Assembly (NCBI RefSeq): GCF_902806685.2
Contig: NC_048554.1
Location: forward strand, 2,790,001-2,854,000
DNA: 64,000 nt
Direction of reading: 5' to 3'
DNA from: Maniola hyperantus
Lineage: Eukaryota > Arthropoda > Insecta > Lepidoptera > Nymphalidae
Part shown: positions 46,397-57,067 of the stretch, piece after piece
Numbering within the stretch: position 1 is the first letter of the stretch
Layout: each line of letters starts with the position of its first letter
Made by a program: the position numbers and the translations under genes
Notes under the pieces: generated by a model
What the model saw: the letters and a program-made list of their open reading frames with translations, nothing else
The model's database searches: none
Told to the model about the DNA's origin: nothing

Positions 46397-46618
46397 CTAT
46401 CACTACCCATATCAAAAATGCAAAAGTGTGTTTGTTTGTTGGTTTGTTGGTTTGTCCTTTAATCACGTCGCAACGGATTGACGTGGTTTTTTGCATGGGT
46501 ATATTTGTAGACCTGGAGAGTGACATGCGCTAGCTTTTATCCTGGAAAATCAAAGAGTTCCCACGGCATTTTTAAAACCCTAATTCCAATCGAACGAAGT
46601 CGCGGGCATCAGCTAGTT
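46397..46618 (+). mobile_element. Helitron-like family A copy in cpb 3' region
   Basis: TCACTACCCATATCAAAAATG to GCGGGCATCAGCTAG. Confidence 0.75.
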
Positions 46619-46841
46619 TTGTATGTTATTAGGATTAGGATTACGCACCTTTTCGAAATACCCTTTTTCATTCTCTTTTAAAATTTTCAACAATTTTTTT
46701 TTTTTGTTTACAGATGAGTTGGAGATTTTGGGTTAAATTTTAACAACGACGTCTACAGGTCAAAAGGACAAAAGAACAAAAATTGTATGTAGGTCTCTAT
46801 GAAACGTAAAAGAAATAGGTAAATAAGTCAAAAAAAATCTT

Positions 46842-46847
46842 AATAAA
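46842..46847 (+). promoter_or_regulatory. cpb: Candidate poly(A) signal of cpb
   Basis: This AATAAA lies about 530 bp after the cpb stop codon, past an inserted interspersed repeat (46397-46618). It is the first good hexamer noticed downstream. Use of this site is inferred. Confidence 0.4.
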
Positions 46848-47064
46848 GCTTGTAAGTTCTCGCATCTCTTAAGCTGTTTTATATCCCACATAATATTTTA
46901 TCACGATTGTATTCGATTATTTAATTTAAAGTGCAAAATTAACTAACTTAGTGTCTCAAAATATGCGAAATTCATATGAAAACTGGATAAGTGCAAGTAG
47001 TTTACAATCATACGTAAAATAATATACAGATTCATAGGCAATAATAATAATAGGATGAGATCTA

Positions 47065-47415
47065 AAGAGTGGACGTTGACTTAAGTTTCAGTTAAAACGA
47101 GACAGTTTCATGCCAGCGATATAACACTGTCTCGTTTTAACAATGTCATAAGTCTGAGCAAAGTCAAAGTTCACGCTATAGATCTCAGCCTTAGAGTTAG
47201 AATGAGATTCTATACCTCCAACGTTAATAGTATTCGAGCGTCGAAATACTTCAGAGTAAAACGAACCTAACGCTTGGAGCGTTTACATGCTGCAGATGTA
47301 TGGACAAACTTGCGTTTTAAAAAGGTAGTTAAGTCCATTTTACTTTGACATCAGTGTTTCGAAGCTCGAACTCTATCAACGTTGGCGAGATGTAAAATCT
47401 TACTAACCCTAGAGG
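47065..47415. mobile_element. Foldback MITE M1 followed by a family G copy
   Basis: M1: CAGTTAAAACGAGACAG and CTGTCTCGTTTTAAC. G: GAGCGTTTACATGCTGCAGA, TATCAACGTTGGCGAGATG. Confidence 0.7.
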
Positions 47416-47642
47416 TCAAGACTCAATCATAGCACACCACGCTCGAAAAGCAGTTTCTACTGAAAAGAGCCAAAAAGAAACTGCATTACTCTTTGCAATA
47501 AACAATTTTTTTTGCAGTTGGTTCGTTTCTTTCGCTATAGGAAGAAATTACACATTATGAAACGAAATTAGTTGCATGTAGGGATGTAGCATATTAAAGT
47601 GCAATCTTTTAAATTGCTCAGAAAGGTAGTGAGTAGTGACTA

Positions 47643-47852
47643 AGGGAGGGATTTATGCCAACACGCGGCTGGCGGGGGCAAAGCCACGTACGAGGCGTGG
47701 ACGAGGAACGGATTTAAAACATCACGAACATTTTATATGAAGCAGTGTATGCTTCACCGTTCTCTGGTATATAGTGTGTTATCTATGCTTCACCGTGCCG
47801 TCTCCGGGCACGGCTGGTGCCCGCCACGTGTTGGCATAAATCCTCCCTTAAC
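47643..47852. mobile_element. Foldback MITE, about 210 bp
   Basis: AGGGAGGGATTTATGCCAAC and GTTGGCATAAATCCTCCCT are inverted ends. Confidence 0.85.
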
Positions 47853-48195
47853 TGGTCAGTAAAATCAGTAAGAGTCGGTTCGGGCATTTTATCTGCATTT
47901 CGTATTGGAATAATAGATCGTTATTTATTTTAGCCCAAAATAATGTTATAATTAAGATAATTATATCCCTTTTGCATTTTCATTATTTAGTCTATATTTA
48001 TTGTAAATTAGAAAGTGGTATTATAAAATAATATAAGTAAGGTATTCTCTAAAACTAAGGAATATCAGTGTATTAAAATTTTATAAATAGTTACATTGAA
48101 GTACAGGTGGCGTCATCTAAAAATAACTCTGGAAGAGAGTGGAGATGTTTCTGTGCATGAGTACTGTACTTTCCTACAACGCGAGAAGCGAATGG

Positions 48196-48600
48196 TTCAT
48201 CATCATCATCATCAACCAATAGACGTCCACTGCTGGACATAGGTCTTTTGTAGGGACTTCCACACGTCACGGTCTTGCGCCGCCTGGATCCAGCGGCTCC
48301 CTGCGACTCGTCTGATGTCGTCCGTCCACCTACTGGGGGGTCTTCCAACGCTGCGTCTTCCGGTGCGAGGTCGCCATTCTAGCACCTTGAGACCCCAACG
48401 TCTATCGGTTGTACGAACTATGTGCCCTGCCCATTGCCACTTCAGCTTCGCAACCCGTTAGCTATGCTATGTCGGTTACTCTAGTTCTCGTACGGATCTC
48501 CTCATTTCTGATTTGATTACGTAAAGAAACTCCAAGCATCCATCGCCCGCTGAGTGACTCTGAGCTTTCTTATGAGGCCCTTAGTTAGCGACCACAGCGA
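48196..48600 (-). mobile_element. LINE 3' end (antisense), long copy
   Basis: (ATC)n, AACCAATAGACGTCCACTGC, CTACTGGGGGGTCTTCCAAC, CGGATCTCCTCATTTCTGAT. Confidence 0.8.
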
Positions 48601-49390
48601 ATGGTTAACTAACACAAATAGATACCACCGCCGTCGCGCCTCTCTCTGTACCCCAAAACAGGTCTATAATAAATGGCCCATTGCACAGTTTCATTCAAGA
48701 TCAGAGTTCTTTTTATTTTACGGTACCATGCCAATAAAGGCGGTAGCATACTAGAAATTAACCGTAGTGTTCTATAGAATGATCGCGAACTGCATCGGTC
48801 GACGAATCCACAGAAACAGGTTGCATGTTAAGTATGTGTCTGCCTTAATTTCTGATATTGTGGTCCGAGAGCCCATGGAAAATTTTGACTGGGTGCTTGA
48901 TACTAAGGGCATTGCCTAGAATCACTACTAATACGTCAAATAATACGTCAATACTATGTCAAATATAAATATAATTATTTCTTAGTAGTAGTATAAAAAT
49001 ATTAGACTAACATTTTTTTCTATAAAAAAAAAGTGTAAAGTTGTATGACCGCAAAACAAGTAGTCCTCTCTGAACTTGGAACAAAGCGGTTTACGCAGGT
49101 CATAGACTAAGGATTAAATCTGTTTTTTATTTATCTAATACGCAGGTCACACGACTTGTGTTCAGATTGGACTCGTTTTTTGCGCGCACTAAATAAGGCA
49201 TGCTACAGGAATCAAGCACTTGTTCAAAGTTTCTTACATGCTAGCTTCCCCTGTGGGACATTTCAGTTAAAATAATATTTCTCCATGATACGATAATTTT
49301 AATTTGGCCTCTCTATAAATAAAGTTATATTTATCTGAGTGTGTTTGTATGTTATTAAAATCCTGTTCCTGCCAAGTTGCTATCTACTTA
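48601..49390. other. No recognised gene
   Basis: AT-rich non-coding sequence. Confidence 0.4.
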
Positions 49391-49394
49391 TCTA

Positions 49395-49515
49395 GATATT
49401 CATATTTTTTTATTCAGATATACAAGTTAGCCCTTGACTGCAATCTCAGCTGATGCCTGATGGTAAGTAATGATGCAGTTTAGGATGCACGCGGGCTGAC
49501 CTGAAATGGTAAAGC
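49395..49515 (-). mobile_element. SINE3 3' fragment
   Basis: TTATTCAGATATACAAGTTA and GCCCTTGACTGCAATCTCAG match 59390-59470. Confidence 0.7.
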
Positions 49516-50460
49516 AGTAAAATCAAACTACAATAAAACCTATGATTTAACAAGTGGTAAAAGTCGAATGGTCTGATAACATAATCTTTTTCCGTAGTCT
49601 GTGATCGTTAATTTCGAACTTTCGCTCAGTGGGTAAGTAAATCTTAGGTTTTACCTCGGAGACTTGATCATCCCGATTCCACAGTCTTATCTGTCCTACG
49701 GCCTACCTCCAGGCTGTTTTTCTAAAGACTAAAGTACAAAGGCAGAAAAAAGTCTGGCGCAGCCTATGTAAAAATCGGCCAGACTTGTGTCATGGCGGTC
49801 AATTCGAAAATTTTAATATTTGTTATTGTAAAGCGGCAATAATAGATGCCTATGCTATTCTGTTAAAATTTCATCTTTCTATCTATTAAAGTTGTCGAGA
49901 TACAGCCCGCTGACAGATAGGCGGAAGGACAGTGGAGGCTTAATAACACAGAATACATTTACTCCAGCTTAATAATAGGGCCCCGGTTCGATTATGAATT
50001 ATGGAACACTAAATAAGGAGTCAAAATCGATTCAACCGATGGGCCGAGCGAGTGAAATATCGGACTATCGTATCGATCATGTTGCATCGAATCCTCAGAT
50101 CGAATCGAAAGTCGAAACAGTAAAGACCTCGTAAAGACGAATCGGATCGTAGATAACCTATGGCAAGATCTATGGTCCATCTTGAGTTATGAACAAAGAG
50201 CTTGGATGAATGACAAAGAGTATAAACATGACAGGAATCAATGTGTCAATTATAAAATAAAAATACAATTGTGTAATTTAGTGTGATTTTAGTTTATTTC
50301 TGGTCGGTGATTTTAGTGTATAGATTCGTGATTGTAGTACTTTCTTCGACTTTTCATAGAGTAAAGTAATAGAAAGTAATACACTGGACTTTTTTATTGA
50401 TCATTCGTATTTCTTCTCTAAAGTTCTTATGTTTATATTTATTTATTGGTTATTATTTTA
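49516..50460. other. No recognised gene; possible upstream part of the 50.5-kb exon
   Basis: Contains a GATCG-rich 170-bp stretch (50000-50170) of unknown nature. Confidence 0.35.
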
Positions 50461-50463
50461 CAG

Positions 50464-50562
50464 CTGCTGTTTATGCTTATGTTGCTCTATTTTTTGTAAA
50501 ATATGTCCTTTGGAGCTGAAATTGTTGATCTAGTTGACCTATCGGATAATGATGATGATTGT
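50464..50562 (+). CDS. Candidate first coding exon of an unidentified gene (SIM-like N-terminus)
   Basis: After an acceptor-like tattttacag (ends 50463), an ATG at 50503 opens MSFGAEIVDLVDLSDNDDDC and is followed at once by a consensus donor gtaagt (50563). EIVDLVDLSDNDDD is a hydrophobic core followed by an acidic run, the pattern of a SUMO-interaction motif. No further exon was recognised downstream, so the gene identity is unknown and the exon could be chance. It does not resemble any of the repeat families in the window. Confidence 0.35.
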
Positions 50563-51462
50563 GTAAGTATTTACCATATTTTTATCCTGATAATTTTGTC
50601 TATTTTAAGTGGTGCTTGAAATAAAGTGCTTCTCATCTGCTAAATGTAGGAAATAAAGCTTAAGATATGACTATTTAAGCTTATGATACAAGGTAATTTT
50701 AACATGTGGGAAAGTCAAGTTATAACTTGGATAAAGACAGATTAATTAATAGGATTCAGGAACTGTCTACCTTAAACAAATTCCACACATTCGCTGTAGA
50801 TTAAACTATGTGCATTATTAAAAATATGGTAAAAAGCAAATGAAAAAAAAAAGTAGATAAGTTACATACATGATACCTACATAGGCCACAGCTAATAAAA
50901 TTACAGCACTTGGGTCCAATTGGTAGAAAGCTACTTCTACTATCTACTGTCTTACCCACCACTGAGCACAAATTATTATTTATGCCATGTACAAAATCTT
51001 TTAGAATTTTTTGATGAGACTAAATATGAACAATAACTAAACATTAAAGAAATCTCAAATTGGCTCAGTACAAGATTGACATTATGTTAGAAATATGGTG
51101 GAATTCTTTTTTGAAATCATTTAAAATCATGTTTGAAATAGATACTAACAGATTCTAATTTAAATGTGCAAGTGTGTCTGTCTGCTAGTTTGTCACAGTC
51201 TATCTATTTTTGGTTACAGTGATAGCTTTTTATCCCGGGAAACGTTACTTTAACATAATATGCTAGTTTTGTGTTCCCGGAAATTACACGAGTTTCCTCA
51301 ACAGTAATTTTAAATACTCTTAACAAGTATATCATATTAGTTATATATCTATATTATGTTACTAATAAGATCATCATTTTTTTCAATACTCAAGTATAAT
51401 TATAGTTTAGAAAGAGCATAATATACAATATCACGTTCTAATAGTACACAATCTATTGACAG

Positions 51463-52029
51463 CAGAGGCGGATTATCCCCAAGGTAAACTAGGCACGTGC
51501 CTAGGGCGCGAGGTTACGAAGGGCGCAGATGAGCATGTAGAGTTCCATTACCTGGCCTAACTAACTATCCCTACTAAGTGATATTATCTTGGAGTGACCG
51601 AAACTGCCTCTTTTCCCGACTTTATAATATAAAGGCGAAAGTTTGTTTGTTGGTATGTATGTGTGTGTATGTGTGTAGTTTGTTACTCCTTCACGCAAAA
51701 ACTACTGGACGGATTTGGTTGAAATGAAGATAGATTATACCCTGGATATAAACATAGGCTACTTTTTATCCCGGAAATCAAAGAGTTCCCGCGGGATTTT
51801 GAAAAACGTAAATCCACGCGGACGAAGTCGCGGGCATCAGCTAGTTATTAATATAGCAAAGTGCCATGACGTCATGTTCTTCATTCGTTCACATAATAGT
51901 ATACCAACTACCAGCTATGCAATGAGACGATTCCTCGTTCTTTCAAAGTTAGTAAAAATTTTAATATGGCTGTTAGAGGGGCGCCTATGAGGTGCTTGCC
52001 TAGGGCGCACTGGACATTTAATCCGCCTG
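51463..52029. mobile_element. hAT-type element, 567 bp, 8-bp target duplication, contains a second element
   Basis: Ends CAGAGGCGGATTA and TAATCCGCCTG. ATTGACAG is duplicated at 51455-51462 and 52030-52037. Subterminal GTGCCTAGGGCGCG and TGCCTAGGGCGCAC are also related. No transposase frame. Confidence 0.9.
51622..51846 (+). mobile_element. Helitron-like family A copy inside the hAT element
   Basis: TTATAATATAAAGGCGAAAG to GCGGGCATCAGCTAG. Confidence 0.7.
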
Positions 52030-52289
52030 ATTGACAGGTCTGAATGTAGTGCTATCCTTTTTCGCACGGAGCAATAAGAAAGAGATATAAATATATATAT
52101 AAGAGTTTAGACCTGTCATTTTAGTTTAGCTAAGAGAGTACAACAGAATTAATCATTGAAAAGTGGCACATTGTAAATATAGTGACTTTAATGTACGTTC
52201 ATTATTTTTATGTAACTAAAGTTGTTGTAATTTATAGGTTGTATTAAATTATATTTATATATGATTTGTTTTTATATTTAATAGTAGGT

Positions 52290-52530
52290 ACATATTCGGT
52301 CATCACTGGCAACACGCACTGTTCGAAGACTTTGGTCTTCAAGCACTGAGGAATTTTAGACAAGACATTCGAAGCTTCCTGAACCGTGCCCAACCGAGTT
52401 GGATTCAGTGGCTGACCTCTTTCACGAAATTGGACCTACCAACTGGATTGTGTGTCGTGTAGGTACTTCTCTTCTTCTTCTTCGCTCTGGGCTGGTTTCC
52501 GCACTTAAACGTTTCCGTCGTAGGTACTCA
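52290..52530 (+). mobile_element. LINE fragments
   Basis: TCACTGGCAACACGCACTGT to ACGAAATTGGACCTACC (sense), then a (CTT)n and CTGGGCTGGTTTCCGCACTT, which is the inverse of the 40337-40536 LINE end. Confidence 0.7.
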
Positions 52531-52974
52531 TACACTCACTCTTGAATGGCTGAAATTAAATGTTCCCTCTTTATCACAACAATGGGTATTTTCCTACTTT
52601 TGAATTTGATAAATTTATTATTATTACTTTATTATAAACTATGATAAAAATAATGACGTACCTACACTGAAAAAATATTAAAATCCAACAAAGATTTACA
52701 AAGTTACAGGCATTTTAATTTGGAGTGGGAGGGTCTTCTATCCCTTTCTCGCAAAACGAAAATTGTATGAAACCGCACGAGACGCATGAAAATGCATATC
52801 GCTATCTCTGTCTAATCAGAAATTTATAAATGCTTATAACTTTTTATTATTTGATCGATTTAATTAGTTTTTTTCAGTTTACGTCATTTTTTTATCCTAG
52901 TTTATAATAAAGTAATAAAAAAATCGGAGTCGAATACCCAATTTTGAGTGCAGACTGCACAGCTTTCAACGATT

Positions 52975-53215
52975 ACTGGGTAGGGCGGGACAGAAGATGG
53001 CAAACCGATAGACGTTGAGGTCTCAAGGTGCTGAAATGGCGACCTCGCACCGGAAGGCGCAGCGCTGGAAGACCTCGCACTAGGTGGACGGACGACATCA
53101 GACGAGTCGCAGGGAGTCGCTAGATTCAGGAGGCGCAAGACTGTGGCGTGTGGAAGTCCCTACAACGACCTATGTCCAGCAGTGGACGTCTATCGGTTGA
53201 TGACAATGATGATGA
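52975..53215 (+). mobile_element. LINE 3' end (sense)
   Basis: GGAAGACCTCGCACTAGGTG through CCAGCAGTGGACGTCTATCG and (ATG)n. Confidence 0.8.
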
Positions 53216-53434
53216 TGAAAATAACGTAGGCATGTATTCGTATTGAAATGTTTATTCTAATTAATTAAAATAATTTATTTAGACGCGATTCAAAAGCATT
53301 TCTCTGTATACCTATTTCGCATTTAATATGGATATGTTCACTCATTGTGCACACTTTCATTTATATTGAGGCAGGTTGCTTTGTAAACTTGCAAACGCTA
53401 GCAAAAACTTAGTGCTGTTATTATACTACCTATA

Positions 53435-53562
53435 GAATAGAATAGAATAGAATATGTTTTATTCAAGTAGACTTTTACAAGCGCTTTCGAATCGTCGGGT
53501 AGTTTTAATTTACCACTGGTTCGGAATGCCGTTCCTACCGAGAAGAACCAGTAAGAAACTGC
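53435..53562 (-). mobile_element. LINE 3' tail with (AGAAT)n
   Basis: ATAGAATAGAATAGAATATG to ACCGAGAAGAACCAGTAAGA. Confidence 0.8.
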
Positions 53563-53565
53563 GGT

Positions 53566-53653
53566 TATAGTACGCAACAGGCCGAGATGGCAATCGGGGT
53601 ATGAGGCGGGCGTTTCCCACCCAGATTGCCATCTCGACCTGTCGCGTACTATA
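53566..53653. mobile_element. Foldback MITE family M3, compact, 88 bp
   Basis: TATAGTACGCAACAGGCCGA and GACCTGTCGCGTACTATA are inverted. ATGGCAATCGGGG and CAGATTGCCATC also pair. Confidence 0.85.
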
Positions 53654-53717
53654 AACACCCAGTACCAATACCATTGACCTATACTTGTAGTTTAGTGATT
53701 TAGTTTTTAAACCCGCA

Positions 53718-54006
53718 ATGGCACCGATTCCGTTGTCTTTCTCTAAACTAAATTTAGACTATCTGCATCCTTTTCTTTTTAACAATGCTAAAAAGGGACA
53801 GAACATGAACTTTACATTTAAATACTCTAAATTTTAGTGCACGCTACAAAAACAGTAGGCTCGCGACTGTGCGCTAAAATCACGGGTTTTACCATTTAAA
53901 AATTAAATTTAAAACTGTCAAACTGCGTCTGTCCTTTTCATATTACATTAGCAAGAAGAGGATGCGAATACTCTAAAATTAGGTTGTGCTCAGAATCAGT
54001 ACCAAT
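53718..54006. mobile_element. Family D element, copy 2
   Basis: TGGCACCGATTCCGTTGTCT to GCTCAGAATCAGTACCAA. Confidence 0.8.
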
Positions 54007-54121
54007 GTACAGCGTGCAAAATTCGGGTTAAACTACGCCTACGAAGCGACATTGACCCCGCGGTACTTATCTACGCAACGTTCGTCGACCTCTAGTGTCA
54101 GTCAGACGTTTTATTTGGAAC

Positions 54122-54590
54122 TAGCTTATGCCCGCGACTTCGTCCGCGTGGACTACACAAATTTCAAACCCCTGTTTTATCCCTTATTCTAATGTATGAA
54201 ACCGTGAATTTGTGGTTACATCACACAAAAAAAATTAAATTGTGGTCATGAACTATAATCATCATGATCAACCCATCACCAGCTCACTACAGAGCACGGG
54301 TCTCCTCTCAGAGTGAGAAGGGTTTTGGCCATAGTCTACCACGCTGGCCATGTGCGGATTGGTAGACTGCGTGACTGTATAGGTGAACTAATAATAGTAT
54401 TTTCATTTTCGAAGTAAGATAATTATATCAAGTGGGTATCATATGAAAGGTCTTCACTGTACATTCTAAAACAGATTTTTATTTATTTTATGCATTATGG
54501 TTTTTGATTTATCGTGCAAAACGTCGAAAAAAATATGGACGTATGGAACCCTCGGTGCGCGAGCCTGACTCGCACTTGGCAGTTTGTATT
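54122..54590 (-). mobile_element. Family B fragment, then family C copy carrying a SINE1 fragment
   Basis: B: ACTAGCTTATGCCCGCGACT. C: ACCGTGAATTTGTGGTTACA to CTGACTCGCACTTGGC, interrupted at about 54255-54372 by SINE1 (CATGATCAACCCATCACC). Confidence 0.75.
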
Positions 54591-54639
54591 ATGGTATCAT
54601 AACAGTAATCATCAGTACTATCACCTGCCTTCGTTTTGC

Positions 54640-54895
54640 TAGCGTTCTACTTACAAGTCCTGTAGCAATGATATACTTTGCGTCATAACTTTCAAACACC
54701 ATCGATAGGTACAACACGCCGGAAATATCTGCGCACCTCGCTGGAATGTACTTCCCATCGCGCTTCCACGCAGCTCGCCCGTTTTCGGCTATCCCGTACC
54801 AGTGCCAACGCGAGCGCGTTGCATGACATCACTAAGCCAGGTTCTCAGATATTCCGACGGGTTGACGCACAGTAGAGTGAATTTATCCGTCAGCT
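54640..54895 (-). other. Unrecognised degraded reading frame
   Basis: The minus strand reads REPGLVMSCNALALALV-like text and EARWEVHSSEVRRYFRRVVP with two or three stops. It looks like a relic of a repeat-borne or cellular protein, not identified. Confidence 0.3.
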
Positions 54896-55034
54896 ATAAT
54901 TATAACATTTTACAACATTAATTGACACTCCATCCCAGATTATTGCATTGTTTGTTATATCACAAATACATATGTAACGATGGAATCCATGACATACTTT
55001 ACACATCAAAAATAGGGATACATATTATGGTTAT

Positions 55035-55340
55035 GAATAATATATGTCCCGGCTGTACTCACGTGTTTAGTCGACGTTAGCCCGACTAGTTTCGAACCCA
55101 TCCGGGGTCCTTTTTCAAGGGAGTCAGCTGCCCACCCAGCCACCCTCACAACGGCTCTACGGGCAGCAGCACGTGCGGCCCGCAGTCACAACTGCGGCGC
55201 ATGCGCGAACTGACTCCCTTGAAAAAGGACCCGGATGGGTTCGAAACTAGTCGGGCTAACGTCGACTAAACACGTGAGTACAGCCGGGACAGATATTATT
55301 CATAATGGAAATCACACACGGTAGTTTAAACGCTAACATA
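55035..55340. mobile_element. Large foldback element, family P, copy 2
   Basis: Arms TGTCCCGGCTGTACTCACGT and ACGTGAGTACAGCCGGGACA, with GTTAGCCCGACTAGTTTCGA and its inverse within. Confidence 0.9.
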
Positions 55341-56205
55341 TTACGGTGCTTATTTCTCTTTACTACAAAAAAATATAATTTTCCAATAAAAACATTTTGC
55401 ACTTTTAAATATATCAAGAGCCCAGTTTGACAATAAAATAAAAAAGTTAATTAGTAACAACAATTTTTTTATTAATACATAGCATCAAAATAATACAGTA
55501 AACTTAAAAAAATAATTTACTAGGGTCTTTTTAAAGTACACGAATAAATTTCTAAATGTTAGGGCGCTTTCAGACTGCCCGCCAGAACCGCGAGTTTTTT
55601 TGACACAGTTTTTATTATTATAATTTGTGTCCACGATAGTTATTGTAATCTTGTGAGATTCACATTATTTCTGATATTGTGGTTGTGCAGAAACGTGCGA
55701 AAAAAAACCGTCATTCTGAAAGCACTCTAATTATAGCTCACTGCAAAAGCCAAAATATAGAAGGCTATCCAAAGGCTTGTACAATAATTGCATGAGTAAC
55801 CTATAAAGTGAGAGAGACATAATTTGTAGCAGTCCATCTCTTTCTGATACACTTATCTGATTATTTATCATGATGGAATTTCAAAATCTAAACCCCGGAA
55901 AAAGGACTTAATTAAAAACTTTATAAACTTTTTTATCACACTATGTAGGTATATTCAATTTACGACTTGTAGTTTTTCCCGCGAATTCGTGCGTGTGGAC
56001 TACAATGTAAAATAGGAGTTTGAAATTTGTGTAGACCACGCGGAAAAAGTCGCGGGAATAAGCTAGTTAACAATAAATCAATGGTTAATTTCCTTACCTT
56101 TATTTTAATTAACTTTACAAGGGTTGTACACCCTTGTAAAGTCGTAACTAAAATGTCCACAGACTAAAAAACAAATCAGAGGTCCGGGAAGCCAGTGACG
56201 CGTAC

Positions 56206-56363
56206 TACAGTGCGACACGGCTCTCTTGGCACTTGAATGACATTGACAGGGGGGCGCTGTGGGAGAACAAAGGCTAGACTATTCAAACAAGAACAAAGAG
56301 GACACTTGACGGCACGTTAGTTCCACAGTTCGCCACGCGCCAAGATAACCTTGTCGCACTGTA
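56206..56363. mobile_element. Foldback MITE, TA-flanked, 3' of Ube2w
   Basis: TACAGTGCGACACGG and CTTGTCGCACTGTA are inverted ends. Confidence 0.8.
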
Positions 56364-56537
56364 TAAATAAAACGTTGGAAATACAGATTAAAAATCGTAC
56401 TAGCACATCACTTGTTCGACACAATTTCGATACAACGGTCCAACACTCACCCCATATATACATGTTAACATACTGTATCGATATAACACTTATCACAAAT
56501 TAGATTTATCGTCCATTGTCGATATAGCCGCGATTTG

Positions 56538-57036
56538 TTAGACGGAGTCATCTGAAAAAAAAAAATTAAAAAGTTTTCAAAAAAAAACTTCCAACTGTGG
56601 TTTGCACTTTATTTTTTTTTAGTCTGCCACAGAGAATTCAACCTCCAGAGTACGCATATATACAAGGTTTTGTATGAAAACAAAACCGGTTTAGTGCGAG
56701 CCAGGCTCGCGCAATGAGGTTCCGTACTACAGTCGTATTTTTTCGACATTTTGCACGATACTTCAAAAACTATGATGCATAAAAATAAATAAAAATCGGT
56801 TTTAGAATGTACAGGTGAAGACCTTTCATATGATACCCCACTTGATATAGTCACTCACTTCGAAAGTTGAAAATACTAATTATTAGTTCATGACCACAAT
56901 TTAATTTTTTTTGTGTGATCTAACCCTAAATTCACGGTTTTCAGATTTTTCCCCAAATGTCAGCTGTAAGATCTACCTACCTGCCAAATTTCATGATTCT
57001 AGGTCAACGGGAAGTACCCTGTAGGTTTTTTGACAG

Positions 57037-57067
<31 letters not shown>

